Assembly: GCF_033439725.1 (NCBI RefSeq)
Contig: NW_026944385.1
Coordinates: forward strand, 3,567,001-3,631,000
Length of the DNA stretch: 64,000 bases
Source: Neurospora tetraspora
Lineage: Eukaryota; Ascomycota; Sordariomycetes; Sordariales; Sordariaceae
Direction: 5' to 3'
Position 1 is the stretch's first letter. Every line of letters starts with the position of its first letter. Under the pieces are notes generated by a model, which saw only the letters and a program-made list of their open reading frames with translations, searched no databases and was not told the origin of the DNA. A program made the translations under genes and the position numbers. Below, piece by piece: positions 1-13,113 of this stretch.

Positions 1-1287
1 AAACCGTTTAATTCTTTAATAGTAGATTTTAAATTTATTTTTAAGTACCGTTATAGATATAATATAATTATAGTTATTATAAATCGGTTTTTAAAAGTTA
101 ACTAGAATATCCTTTGTAAAGATACCATTATAGTTGAGGACGTAGTTATTTTATATTATTGCGGCCCTGACCGCCTTTATAGTTTACTAGGGGAGGTTAT
201 TAACGATCGAAGTTCTTAATTCGTATCCTAAATAATATAAGAAGTATCGTTACTTTTTAATATTAAATGAAAGCTAGCTATTTTAGGATATTTGTAAACT
301 GCAAAATAGGTAAAAGATTTCTATTAATATATTGATTAATAATTAAAGTTTTATATTAATTACAATTAAAATAATTAGTTTAAATATATCCTTATGCTAG
401 ATACGGTCTAAATAAGTCTTTCTTATAATAATTTTAGTGGCCTATTTCTAAAAAAAGTAATTATAGGCTATATAATACCTAATATCCTATATTAGGAAAT
501 TTAAATTTACTTTCGACCCGCCCGTAAGGAAATTAATTAATAGGAAATTTATTAATTAATAGATTATTTAAAACGATATTATGTAATAGCCCGGGAGGGT
601 ATTAAGAAAGTATAATAGTAATAAATTGTATAGGTTAATAAATATAGGCGGGAATCCGATTTCGGCGTTAATAATCGAATTTTTATTATTAAACGAGGCT
701 AAATTACAGATCGGCTTAACGATAAATTAAATTGGAAATAAATTCGAATACTATATTATATTAAAGTAATAAAAGGGTATTCCTCCGAATTAGAAGTATT
801 AGAAGGCTAGAGAAGTATAATTATTTATTACGTTAACCGTTTACGATTATACTTTAATAATCCCCTCCTGGGATAGGATAATAAGAATCTTGCGGGTAAA
901 ATAATTAGAAATAAGGAAGAATAGGAGGTTTTAAAGGTAATTTTATTAAAGATTATAAGAAGGAAGTTAGAATATTACATAGAATAGAAAGGATAGGATT
1001 CCGACCTTCGCTTTTAGTTAGTAAATAATTTTAATAACGCGGTAAAACTATTAAGGGATTACTATAAAGCGAATTTAACGATATTAGGACCGCTTAAACG
1101 ATTAGTTAATTAGTTAATAAAAGATAAGGAACCCTATATTAACGACGATAAATTTAAAGAAGGTTCGAGAGTAGAATTAAGAAGGAGAGCGATAATAAGG
1201 AAATAAGGTTGGAGGAAGTATTCGATTTTTATTTGAATTCATTCTTTTATTTTTTAATTTTTTAGTTTTAGGGTTGAGCCTTAACCC
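1..1287. other. RIP-mutated sequence, identity not resolved
   Basis: This stretch has the same CpA-depleted composition as its surroundings and is probably a transposon remnant, because RIP acts on duplicated DNA. I could not assign protein domains on either strand. A purine tract and a candidate LTR follow it directly, so it may be the 3' part of an element whose start lies outside the window. Confidence 0.4.
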
Positions 1288-1680
1288 GGGAGGGGGATGG
1301 GGGGGGGAGGGGGGGGCTAATATAACGATATAGGTCCCGATACCTTATACATGGGTATTGAAGCCCTATTCGTCTTATTATAAGATTTATATCCTTAGTG
1401 ATATATGCCCTTTAGTTGGTTAAATTAGAACCAAAATATATAGGCCTATTTAATTGGTTCGTGGCGACTATTTAATTAGTATTACAACTTACATACTATA
1501 TTCATATATAATATTAAATTAGGAAGGCGGTGGAGGTTAGTAGAATTTAGGCATACCCTATATAAGGGTACGCAACCGAGCCTAACTCTCAACCTCTCCC
1601 TCTTTTCTTCTTTAACTTTAATTATTTTATCATTTTGTATATACTCGTCGTGCTACGGTTATACGCGCCTGTGTTGCATT
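1288..1680 (+). repeat. Purine tract and candidate LTR
   Basis: A G-rich purine tract interrupted once (1288-1316) is followed by sequence starting TAATATAACGA, which could be a mutated TG start. Inside lie a TATA-like TATATAAGG (1559-1567) and then a pyrimidine-rich stretch, as in LTR promoters. The tract resembles the polypurine primer next to a 3' LTR. No second copy exists in the window, so the LTR call and its right edge (about 1680) are uncertain. Confidence 0.4.
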
Positions 1681-4600
1681 CTGACAGATTCGGCAATTAG
1701 GCCAAATATTCTTAAGCTTTTACCGTCTATAAATTAGACGACGACGGCGCTTATAATAACGACTTTGAGTAAGATAGGTCCTTCGATTAGGATATATTAC
1801 CCGCTTCCGATTGTAAGTCTTCTAATAAGAATGAAGAAATTAATTTCACTTTTTAAAATAATTAAATTACAGAAGTAAACTCAGCTTTAATTATTAAATT
1901 TATTCGCATTCCCAGAAAAACTACTTACTTTACAATATTTATTCATCGGGATTTTAACGGCCCTAAGGTAAATAAATATTTTGATTTAGGCGCCTCCAAT
2001 ATTTCAGTAAATAAAGCGTTTATTTACAAATTTACGAAGAACTTTCGATTCTTTTTTATTTAGGGTTTTTGTATTAACAGTATTTTAAGCAATAAAGAGA
2101 TTACGGAATAAATAGAATTTAATTTCTATATCCGAAGTTACGTTTATAATATTTAAATTGATAGTTATTTCCCGGTTAGGGCTAACGTAATTCCTAAACT
2201 CGCCCCTGAACTATTCTTCGGAACCCATTTTCTTATTAATTATAGTATTACTCTCGATTTTATTTTAAGGGAGGTTCGTTTTTATTTAGTATATAATATA
2301 AAAATGAGGGGTTAAACTTTTCGTAAAATAAGGACGGAGAGGAATATTTAATTTTATAGTAAATTAATTTATATTAATATTAATATATATTAAATACTAT
2401 TATATAAAGTTATTACCTTTCAGAAAATTATTATGCTAACTTTTATTAAAATATAAATTCCCGTATGGTATTTTAATTTTGAAAAGGACCCCTAAAAGTT
2501 ACACCCTAAAGTATATAATTTTCGATCTAATTACGATAGTATCCTCAATTATACCGTTATTTATAAAATAATTAAATTCGTTATAGTAGTATGTCGAGTT
2601 GTATAACTATTAGTTATTAGGGCTTATAAAATAATTGGTTATATTTATAAATTTGTTAGAAACGAATTTAGTATACTAATTAATAATTATAATTTCGACT
2701 ACTTTATACTTACTATTTAAACCGGATTTACCCTATTATAATATATTATATTCCTTAACAAAGATGATTGCTAATTTATTCTATTAATTTAGGAAATGAA
2801 TTGTAATAATTTAATTCCACTAAAGAAGTCGCATATATTTAAATTACCAACGTAGGGATTTAATAAGCTAAATAATATTCTTAAGGCGAAATTGGGTAGA
2901 GGAATTAATATTTATTATAAAAGGTTTAAGTTTGTAGAGAAATTTACTAAATTAGTAGATAGTTTTAATATCTTCTGTAATTAAATTGTTGTCCTTATAA
3001 TGGAGGATAAGAAAATATACATTAATTTAATAGAAGGTTAGTAGAATTAGAAGCGGTAAGTACGGGTCTATCTTTTAGAATATAAAGATTGTACTTTCTT
3101 TAATAAAATTTATAACCGTTTTTATATTTAAGGGCGGATCAATTTTATAAATTAATTAATTCTATTGGTTTATCCCGTTTTTATTATTTAGCGTAAGGGA
3201 ATAAAGGGCGAGAAAGGCCGAATTATTTTTAATATCCGCCCGCTAAATAAAATTATTATTCTTAATATTTACCCGCTTTTAAATTAGTAGGATATTATAA
3301 ATAATATGGTAGGGTACGTTATTTTCTTTATTTTCGATATTTCCGGTTCTTTTTATTAATTACCTGTTTATTTTTAATATAAGGATTGAATAGTAGTTAT
3401 TAGTCTACGAAGTTTAGAATAATTTAACGTTGTATTTATAAGTTTTAAAAACGCTCCTACCTTCATATAGCGATTTATAAATTAATATTTCTTTAAATAT
3501 CATTACGTTATTTACGTTTCTATTAATGATATTATTATATTTAGTAAGATTAAAGAAGAGTATTTAGTTTACTTACGGGTCGATCTTAATATTATTAACG
3601 AGTACCCTATTTATATTGGAATTAATAAGTTTTTTATCGGGTATTTATTGGTAAAGCTATTTAATTATATAATTGATAGTAAAGGTATTACTTATACGGA
3701 CGATTATATTACTACTTTTAAATAAATTAAATTCTTGGAAATATTAAAGGTATTAGAGATTTTTGTTGGAATAGTAAGATAGTTCTAGTTCAGAATAATA
3801 TAGTTTTAAATTAAGAGCGCCCTTTTAGAATGTTGTAAGATAGAACTCTTTTAGTAAAGTAAGGAGTCTGGAGAATTCCTTACTGCTATTTTTAAAAACG
3901 TTTACAAAATATATATTATTTGAATAAAGTTTATACTAATTAATAAGGAGCGTAAATTTTTCGAAATTATATAGGAGGATTTGTATAATTAAATAAAATT
4001 CTAGTACTACGATTGTACCCGGCTTTTATTTCTTAAAACGGATATTTGCAAGTAAAGGTTTGGTATAATAATTTTCTAATTTATAAATAATTAGAATAAT
4101 AAGGATATCCTAAGCCGAAATATCTCTATCGATTATATTCGGCTTATCGCTTTTATTTCTAAAGAGATTATTCCTATTAAGAAATTTTACGGCTCTATAA
4201 AGGCTAAAATTATTATAATTATTTAGATTTTAAAGAAGTAGCGTAAAATAGTTTAATTTAACGAATAGTTAATTAATACTTTTACTAATTATTTTCCAGC
4301 GAAAGGGATTTTAAAATATACGTCCTTTAAAATTATAGACCTAGTTAAAGCGAATTTTAAATTCGTTAATATTACTAATTAGGTATTTTAATTTCAATTA
4401 TAGACGTTTTATATCCTGGGTTTATTTAATATTATTTCCGACGTTCTTTTATAACCACTTATAGAATTTGATTATTATATGGATTATAATAACGTCAACT
4501 AAATAGAAAATGTATAAATAAATTAATTTAAATTGGCCGCATTTAATTATTATTCCGCTGTATTAGTATTTATATACGAATTTTATATTAAAACCCTAGA

Positions 4601-6153
4601 AGGATATAAAACTAATCTGTGCTATTAAAAAATTATTAATATGCTTTACGTTGCGGTTTAACTAGAGATACATTCGGCGCCTAAACCGAAATTGGCGCTA
4701 AGGCGCGCGGATCGCTAAGGTTAATTACCGGCTGGCTTATTTAAATTTAAAGATAGTTTATTCTTTTATATAAATTATAATAATAAAAAAAAGTTATACT
4801 TACTTTCTAATTACGTATAGCAAATCTTCGCTTTAATTTATAATATACGTTAGTATATTAATTCAAATTGTATAATAGTAAATTTTAATTATATTTATTT
4901 TTATTATAAAATATAGAAAGTATGGCTATATATTAATCATTATTATATATATTAAAAATATTAAACTAATTATAAATTAATCCCTAGTAAATGTTAACCT
5001 ATTAGGACGTTATTATAACCTCTTTTTATAGTGATTACTGATTTTGTAATTGATATATTTAAGGTTGAGTTTAAAGGTACTTTTTAAGTTCTCCCCAGTA
5101 CGATATGTTAGATACTATAAGTATTAATATTTGTAAATTTAGTAAGAAAACGCTATTAACCGCCGGCTACTTTACTTATATAATTAAGGAATAAGTTGTA
5201 GTAAAATTACGAATATAGAATTTTGCCGATTGAGGTATTCTTTAGTTGATTATTAATAATTATAATATTAATTTCTTTTCGGATATTAGCAAGAATTTTT
5301 TAAGGCTTGTAGCATAAAGTTATTGTATTTTATAGTATATTACCTTTAAATTAATAGATAATCCGAATATATTAACTAAATTATTGAAATGGCTATCCGT
5401 TTTTATTATACTACTTATAATAACCCGTAGACTAATATTCTATTAATAATTTAATATTAATTAAATAATTTAATATACGTTACCTTCGGTATAAGCCCTA
5501 ATAAAATTGTATATATTTTTAAGCCCCGTTTTATATTAAATATTTTTACGCAAAATATAATAAATAAAAATTACTTAAATATAGATACTGTAGAAGTTTT
5601 GAGGTCTGGGTATTAATTGGAGGCTATTGAATTAATTAATATAATTAATATAGTTGTAAAAAGGCGGTATAATATTCAGTATATATTAATTAATTTCGAA
5701 ATTGGGGATTTAATATTTGTACGATTCGGTAACGGGTATAAATTATTTAAGAAGCCGAAGAAAAAATAATTAATATTTCGAGCGGGTTTATATTATATTA
5801 TTAAGAGGGTTAGTTACTTCATTTATAAATTAGATTTTTTACCGACGTTTAAATTCTATTACGTTATTTTAATAGTATAATTTTATAAAATTATAAACGG
5901 GCTAGATCCTTTCGAACGCTAGGAAGATCCGCCTACGGAATTAAAATTAAACTATTAAGTACCGTTTATATTTAAGAAGATCCTTAAACGATATATTAAA
6001 GTTCATAAGTATAAGAGTGAAGTAATTGAATTTTTAATAGAGAAACTCTTTCCGGACGTCCATCTTTCTCTATCCGGCCGTATCCCACTTTTTTCTCCCA
6101 CGTCTAACCCCAACCCTGCCGCCGCACATCGACCCTATACCCCACCTAAACCC

Positions 6154-6290
6154 GCGATAGGGCATTCGCAACCTATTAGCATTCCCGACAGGGCATTCAC
6201 AGCCCCGAACAGCGCATTCGTAACCGCGACAGGGCATTTAAAGCCTTAAACAGCGTATTCGCAACCCCGACGTCCGACAAGGCATTTCTT
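6154..6290 (+). repeat. Left internal array of the foldback element
   Basis: The GCATTC-type core recurs at 6162, 6179, 6193, 6214, 6234, 6255 and 6282; the middle copies are 20-21 bases apart. Two versions alternate, one with GACAGGGCATT and one with AACAGCGCATT. Confidence 0.75.
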
Positions 6291-6383
6291 CCTTGAAAGC
6301 GATTGAAATGACGAAAAAAATTGATATGCGATAGAAATTAATATACGACAGCGATTGCAATTGACGTGCGACATGAACAATAT

Positions 6384-6500
6384 GCGAATGCTTTGTCGGG
6401 GGTTGCGAATGCTCGTGTTGTAGTGCTAATGCTTTGTCGGGAATGCGAATGCGCTGCGAATGCCCTGTCGGGAATGCGAATGCGCTGTCGAAATAAGGTG
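6384..6500 (-). repeat. Right internal array of the foldback element (inverted)
   Basis: The reverse-complement core GAATGC occurs at 6386, 6407, 6427 (as TAATGC), 6441, 6447, 6458, 6472 and 6478. The first three copies are 20-21 bases apart; later ones are compressed. The long reading frame here is a by-product of the repeat. Confidence 0.75.
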
Positions 6501-7409
6501 CCTGAGCGAAAAAGCGGGGAGGGGGAATGCGATACTTCTGATTGGTTAGAAAAAGTGGGATACGGTCCGGATAGAGAAAGATGGCCGTCCGGATAGAGTT
6601 TCTCTTTTATTAAGTAGGAAGGGTATAAGAAGTTTAAATAATAAATAGATTTGGCGTTTAGTTTTAATAAATTTAGATAAAAAAAATAGTACGTAGTTAT
6701 AAGGTAAAATTCTTTATGAATTAGTAGAAGGAGTATGAACTTTTTAAATATATTCCTTCTGAATTTATATTAATTAAGAAAGTGCTGAAGTCTAACGTTA
6801 TTGTCGAATTACCAGTACGGAGAAAGGAATAGAAAGGTAAAAAATATTTAGGCCGCTATTAATACGGTTAGTAAGCGAACAAAATCTATTACCCATCTAA
6901 TATAGGACGAATAAAATTCGTCATTTACTACGTAATTAATAAAAACGTTGGTAAAGAATATAAGCCACTTTTCTTTATTATTTTCTTTAGTTATTTATTT
7001 TATTTTCATATATATAATTTTTTCTTATTTCTTACCTTTCTTTTACCTGTAACCGTTATTACGATTTCTATTATATTGTTTGCTACCTACTTTTTTGTAT
7101 AACGTTAGTATTTTCTTTTAAAAACCTTAGGAGCCGTAGCCCTTTAATTTTCTTTTAATCGCTTTTTTTCTTTCTTAATAAAATATATTCGTTAATTTTC
7201 TATATTTTTTATTATAAGTTATTAATCCCGTACTTATTATGTACTAAATTAAATTAATCTTTATTATTCGTTTTTTACCTTTAGTCCTTTATGATATATA
7301 TATTTTTACGCTCTAATATATCCGAAATTTATCTTTTCCTTATTTAATTTTCTTTGTTATAGATTCATAATATAATAAATTTACTAATTAATTAACGTAA
7401 TAATTATAG

Positions 7410-9960
7410 CCATTGGGTTGCTATTACCGATTTTTTAAATTTTATCGATAGTATTAGTAGATATTTTATTACCGATTTTAAGTAATAAAATAAGTCATTA
7501 TTAGATATTATTTATAGGAAATTATTAAACGCTGTATATAACAAAAATAACCGTATTGTCTTTAATTATAATACCTATACTTAGGATACGGCGGACGAGT
7601 ATATTCTTAACGTTTTTAGTAATAAAATCGTTATTTAAATATTTAAATAGATTATTAATTTCGTTCTAATATTTACGATACTTTATAAAAAGTAAATTAA
7701 ACGTTTATATTATGTAATCCATTATTTGGTTTAAATTTAAATCGAATATCCGTACGGCCGTTAAGTTTAATAATAAGAGTTTGTTAAAATTATAAGATTC
7801 TATAAGTTAGTCCTCCTAATTTGTAATTAAGAGTTAAATAAGGTATTTTAAATAGTTTGCTATTTATTTACCTGCCGCTACTAAATTTTAAACCTAAAAA
7901 CGGCCTTCAGTTTTATCCTAGAGAAAAATAATTGTATTATAAAAGTAAATCCTATTTATTTACCCTAGTAGTAAGTATTAACGTTATGGTTAACCTTTTG
8001 ACTGCTATTGTATTCCGTAATGTTAATTTTACTCCAGTTAATATATATAAATTTAAATATAATACGGTATTTAATCCGAAAGGTATTGTTTACGACTAGT
8101 AGGTTTAGTATAATGACGGTGAAAGGATTTAAGTTTTCTACAATTTGTAAACTTTTTTAAATAAGTATAATATTAATATTATACAATTGAACCCTTCCTT
8201 TAATACTTATCAGTTATTAGTAATTCTTTATAACTTAATTTACTATTTATGTAAGGCTATAAAGGCGGTAGCCCTTAAAGGAAAATATAATGGATTCGTT
8301 TATTGTTCCGCCTTTGCTCCTCTCTTCAGTATTATTATTATTATATATAATACCTAGCTTACTTTTATCAATAACGATTAGAATGCCGTTTAAAATATAA
8401 TTAAGGTTCATAATGATAATAATATTTAATACGAATTCCTATTTAAGGAATCTAGTTATATAGTTAAAAAGGATTTAAACGTCTTCGAAGAAGAAGATAT
8501 AAAACGTTTTATAAAAGTATATTTAATTAATTTTAAAGGAAGTAATATTATTATATAACGTATTGCCAGTAAGCGATTTAATGCTGAATTTAGTTATTTA
8601 GTGCGTAAGTACAGTAGGGCAGCTTAAGAATTATTAGGGGAAGTAGAATAAGAATTTATAACGTTGTATACTTAAATAGATTATATAAAGGTTATTTACT
8701 ATAGTAATGAGGCTAATTACTCCGAATTATTAATAATTAAATAATTGAAAATTGTTAGCACTAAATATATTTGGTTATATAATTTCGAAGCTAAGAATAA
8801 TAATTAGGGGAATTTTTTACTTTTTTGCAAGTAAATTTTAGTTTATCGAATAGTAAATACTTTTAATATATTGCCCGAATAATTTATTGGAGCGTTATAC
8901 CGCTTTTATTATCTTTATTTAATTAAAATTAGTCTTATTAAATTCGACGGATTTATTAAAAAGTTATAAGAGTATTAAGAGCGTATATAGGAAGATTGGA
9001 TTCGGTATAAAATAAATAATATAAAGGAAGAGATTTTTAATTAGTAAGCTAGATTTTTTGAATAAATTAATATATATTCATATCGTTTTAAAGGTTTAAT
9101 TAACAAGAATTATATTAAGAAATTAGAGGAATATATTCGCGACCTCGCCCTAACTACAAATAAGTTAGGGCTTAAACTTATTTATCATAATATTATCCTA
9201 ATAATTAATTTTACACGTAAAATTCGTCTCAAATCCTTATTATTTTCTATTAACATTACTAATTATTTTATTCGGCTTTTAGTAAATAATATTATTATTC
9301 CTAATATTTGCGGAGGATAAAGATTTACTTATATAGTTAAAATAATAGGTTTAAATTCTAACGACGATAGTAATATTATAAATTTAGACTATAATTCCCC
9401 CTTTACGTAATAATAGAATTATAAGAGGCGCCGTTAGAGTAATACCGGCGTAGAGAATCCTTTTATTATTTTACGAAGTTGTAAGGGAGGATAAGATTTA
9501 TTTAATTTAGGTAGAAATAATGGAATTGGTATTAGTTACTTTAATTGCAGAGGTAAAATGTTTAAATAATTTATTAAAGATATCCTATAGTTTTTATTTA
9601 AGTAAGAGTTTTCGGCTACTTTTATTTTACGCTTCGTAATTCAAAGAGGTATAAATTAATTTAGCTTTCGTTATAGTGATTTATTATTTCTTCTTAATAA
9701 TTAATTAGTATCGGTTGGGTCAGTCGGGCTTTCCTTTTTGCGATGACGGTTTCGGTTTTAATGTTTGTAAATAGAATGTAATTAAGGATTGAGAAACGAA
9801 TTCTAAGAAGGAAAGGAGGTAATTTGTGTAGGTATAGTAAAATATTTGTATATAAGGGAATATAATTTATATTTTAATTCCAGTAAAAGTTAAAGATGTT
9901 AATAATGTATATATAAATAGTTAAATAGGATCGATTAGCCGTTATTGTGATTATTTTTCG
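7410..9960 (+). mobile_element. RIP-mutated gag-like fossil
   Basis: A long plus-strand stretch keeps a coding-like pattern interrupted by many RIP-type stops. Its helical, charged character and a possible zinc-knuckle-like segment near 9.53 kb suggest a retrotransposon gag. No pol domains follow before the minus-strand copia fossil begins. It might belong to the gypsy fossil upstream or to a separate non-autonomous element; I cannot tell which. Confidence 0.35.
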
Positions 9961-10915
9961 TACTTTTGGAAAATATTATATAACGATTGGTCGGTTAGGC
10001 TAAAATATATTAGGATTAGGGTATACCGGATTCGGTATATTTTAGCCCCGATATAGTTTTAGGTAACATTAAATAATTAGTAACAAATTCGTTTCTATTA
10101 AGATAGATTCTTCTTTTACTTAATTCATTATTGTTTATAATTAGAAGTACTTACTTAGTAAAATTATTTATTAATTTAAATTCCAAGTTGTAATTGATTG
10201 TAGTTCCTTAAGTAGAATTCGGTACGTCTATTGTGACGATTTCTGCTACGTATTAATCCCTTTAACAAATCCGTTAATTAATGACTTTATTAGTAAGTAG
10301 AATAGTGACTACGAGCCCAGCTCTCCCTGGTTCGTAGCAATCTTTTTCTCGAAAATTTCTCCTCTTAACTAATATTGATAAATATCTATATACCTTATCT
10401 TTGTACTAAAAGTAGGCGGTGCCTCTATAAGTACTTTAATAATTTACTAATTATTAAAATATAGAATAGGAATAGGATTTTTCAATAAATTTACCCCTAA
10501 TACTAATATTAATCAGTTTATAAAGAGGGTCTTTTTAATTATTTTCTCGACTACGTATAATTCTATTTTTATTATTAATGTAGCAACCGCAGTCTATTTA
10601 GTTACTCCCTAATAAATTAAATTACTATATAATTTAATTGTAAATCTTTAAGAGTTCTTATAGTTATTTTTATTATTAGTAAACGAAGTATTAGAGGTAA
10701 TTTCGAATCTATTATTCCAGTTAAAGTAGAATACTTATATTTTTATTATTTTTAAATATTATATAATTTTTTTATTTACTACTAAGTAAGTAGGGCTAAG
10801 ATTGCAATTATATTTAGCTAATCTATTTAATAAAAATGCGATATTTAATCGAATATTAATTATTATATGTAGTAAAGAGCCTACGTTAATTTAGTACGCT
10901 CGTATCTCTATGTAA

Positions 10916-11107
10916 TGTCATAGCGCTGCCAGACATGTGCCAAATCACATGCTTACCTCTAGTCTTTCGTCTTATATCTCGATTGCATATAAGATCCTCG
11001 CTTCTATCCTATATATAAACTAGCTTCTTCTCTTCTCTCTCTTTAGTTATTTATCAACAACGTTAGATTATTTTCGTACCCTGGCCGTTGGATCTACGTA
11101 CGTGATA
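10916..11107 (+). repeat. 5' LTR of the nested gag-only element
   Basis: This copy is 192 bp long, matching 12922-13113. Differences are mostly C/T and G/A, and this copy has lost more CpA/TpG sites than the 3' copy. The target duplication TGTAA lies just left. Confidence 0.85.
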
Positions 11108-12921
11108 TTTAATTAAAGATTCTTCTTTTATTTAATCAGCGGGACTCGTTCCGTCTAAATAAGTAAAGGTCGTATAATAACCTATTTTTCGAAATTTGTC
11201 TTATCTGAGCTTTTTAGCTCATCCCGATCGCAAGGATCGCTCGTAGTCGTAATTGTACGCTGAAGTCCCTATCAACTGCCTAATAAGTTTAATTATAATA
11301 CCCGTCCCGGTAACGCTAATTAGGTTCTGTTTTATCCTATTTGTTTATACTGTACCTTAGCGGACTTAATGCAAATTTAAGGATGCTTATATATCTATAC
11401 GACTACCAGTGCCCTAAATCCAGGCCTTCCAAAACCATACCCTACCCCACTTTCCTATATTACCCCACACTATACTTTTCCTATTCTATCTTAGCGGTCG
11501 ATTATTTCTATTTAATTGGGTTCGATTAATCCCTTTCGTATTTAATCTAATCCGATCTCCTATTTCCCTATTCAATTAGGACAATTTTATTTTATTATTA
11601 TTATCTCTATTATTATTAGATACCTTCGGACTTTTAAGTTATTACTTCGCTACCCTTATTATTGAACGCTATAGCGATTACTACGTAATTATAAGAAGTG
11701 TAAAACGTATTTAACTAGACCGTCGGCTAAATTAAAAAGTAGAAGGAGTAAATTGTTAATTTGTAGAAAGGTATTAACGAATTTAAAGTGGAGATGGTAT
11801 TTACTATCGGTTAGCTTTCTGCTCTTTTTAAAATCATTAGAAAGAAGGATAAAAATAAGTTTAAATTTAAATTGTTACTTCCCGATATCGATAAGTTTAC
11901 CGGCGCCAACTTTTCTTTTGAGATATAGCTTTCTAACCTTCGCGCTAAATTCCGTATTGATGGAGACGCTATTGGCAATAGTAAAATTCAATTTTTTTAT
12001 ATTTATAATAAATTAGATAATCGGATCTAGGCCTTAGTAATACTATAATTATAGTAAGCTTCTGAAAGCAACGATTTCGACCCTATTAAATTTATTAAAT
12101 AGTTCAACTATATCTTTAACAATCCTAATAAAATTCAATAAACTTAGAACGCTTTATTCGCTTTTAAGTAGCAAGAGGATGCCTTTTCTATTTTTATTAC
12201 TAAGTTCGAATGGTTGCTTTATAAATTTAAAGCTAATTTTTGGATAGAGGAGTCTAAAATATCTATTCTTCGTTAAGCGTTTAATAAGGATATTAGAAAG
12301 CGAACCCTGCAATTCCGCCTAATTCCGGATACTTATATGGATTTCGTAGTTTGATTTAAAGAGGCATTAAATTCTATCTACTATACTAGGAATTATAAGA
12401 ACGGAAAAGATCCCAACTCTATAAACTTAGATGCTAGCGAAGTTTCTATTTTAATATTAGAATTTAGTACTCCTAAGTCTAAATTAGCTAAAGTGGGACC
12501 TTTTAAGTATTGCGGACTTTTATCCTCTTTACGTATATAATTTAACCTTATACAGGGCTTTTCGTCTAATAAATATAAATTAGATAATAGGTCTAATTTA
12601 AATAATTTTAGTTACGAGTTTGGATACGATTATTTAATAAATTCTAAGCTAGATTTCGAGCGCAAGCTTGAAAGGATGGTATATAGAAGTCGGACGAAAT
12701 ATTAAATGATCCTATCTTTTTTCTTTTTATATATCAATGCCTATCTAGATTGTCGGGCCTTTTTCTTACTTTCCAGATTGTTGGGTAGACTATTCTAGAT
12801 TGTCGGGTCCCCTTCATTCACATATTATTACTTTTATTATTCAAAACACTAAAAATAGCGTTACTTTTTATTTCTTTTCGACTCTGGGGCTAGGTCTTCT
12901 TCAAGGGGGGGGGGGGGGTGA

Positions 12922-13113
12922 TGTCATGGCGCTGCCAGATATGTGCCAGATCACATGCTTACCTCTGGTCTTTCGTCTTATGTCTCGATTATATATAAAA
13001 CCCTCGCCTCCATCCTATGTGTAGACTAGCTTCTTCTCTTCTCTATCTTTAGTTATTTATTAATAACGTTAGATTATTCTCGTGCCCCGGCCGTCAGATC
13101 CACGTGCGTGACA
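12922..13113 (+). repeat. 3' LTR of the nested gag-only element
   Basis: This is the second 192-bp copy, preceded by a run of G (12905-12918) that fits a polypurine primer. It is followed by TGTAA. It is the better preserved copy. Confidence 0.85.

Larger units (their letters stand above)
6039..6605. mobile_element. Non-autonomous foldback DNA element (MITE-like) with mirrored internal arrays
   Basis: Both ends carry inverted repeats of about 57 bases (6039-6096 and 6548-6605), starting AGAGAAACTC and differing at only a few places. Taking GAGAAACTC as the terminus gives flanks TTTTAATA and TTTTATTA, a near-perfect 8-bp target duplication, which would suit a hAT-type transposase acting in trans. 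The interior is GC-richer than its host and keeps many CpA and TpG sites. Its left half repeats a unit like GACAGGGCATTCGCAACC and its right half repeats the reverse complement, GGTTGCGAATGCYCTGTCGG in spirit, so the whole element can fold on itself. It lies inside the chromodomain region of the gypsy fossil and so is younger. No transposase is encoded. Confidence 0.75.
1700..6900 (+). mobile_element. Ty3/gypsy retrotransposon pol fossil with chromodomain remnant
   Basis: Conceptual translation on the plus strand shows, in order, an aspartic-protease-like region (about 1.98-2.26 kb), a reverse transcriptase resembling Ty3/gypsy enzymes (about 3.15-3.78 kb), an RNase H region, an integrase-like core (about 4.98-5.65 kb) and a chromodomain-like end split by the element at 6039-6605. 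The order PR-RT-RH-INT identifies the family. It is broken by dozens of RIP-type changes and is clearly inactive. No convincing terminal repeat pair was found, and gag is not visible between the candidate LTR and the protease. Divergence cannot be turned into age because RIP inflates it. Confidence 0.7.
10916..13113 (+). mobile_element. Gag-only LTR retrotransposon (TR-GAG type), nested
   Basis: Two 192-bp direct repeats (10916-11107 and 12922-13113) begin TGTCAT and end GTGACA or its mutated form. The whole 2,198-bp element is flanked by the perfect 5-bp duplication TGTAA (10911-10915 and 13114-13118). A G-rich polypurine tract abuts the 3' LTR, which sets the orientation. The 1.8-kb interior translates in places to a gag-like pattern (about 12.07-12.6 kb) and has no room for pol, so it must have relied on another element. 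It sits inside the copia fossil and is much less RIP-mutated, so it came later. It is broken by many changes. Confidence 0.85.

Noticed and set aside
6366-6596. 76-residue open frame
   Set aside because: It lies wholly within the right array and terminal repeat of the foldback element; its repeats mirror the DNA array.
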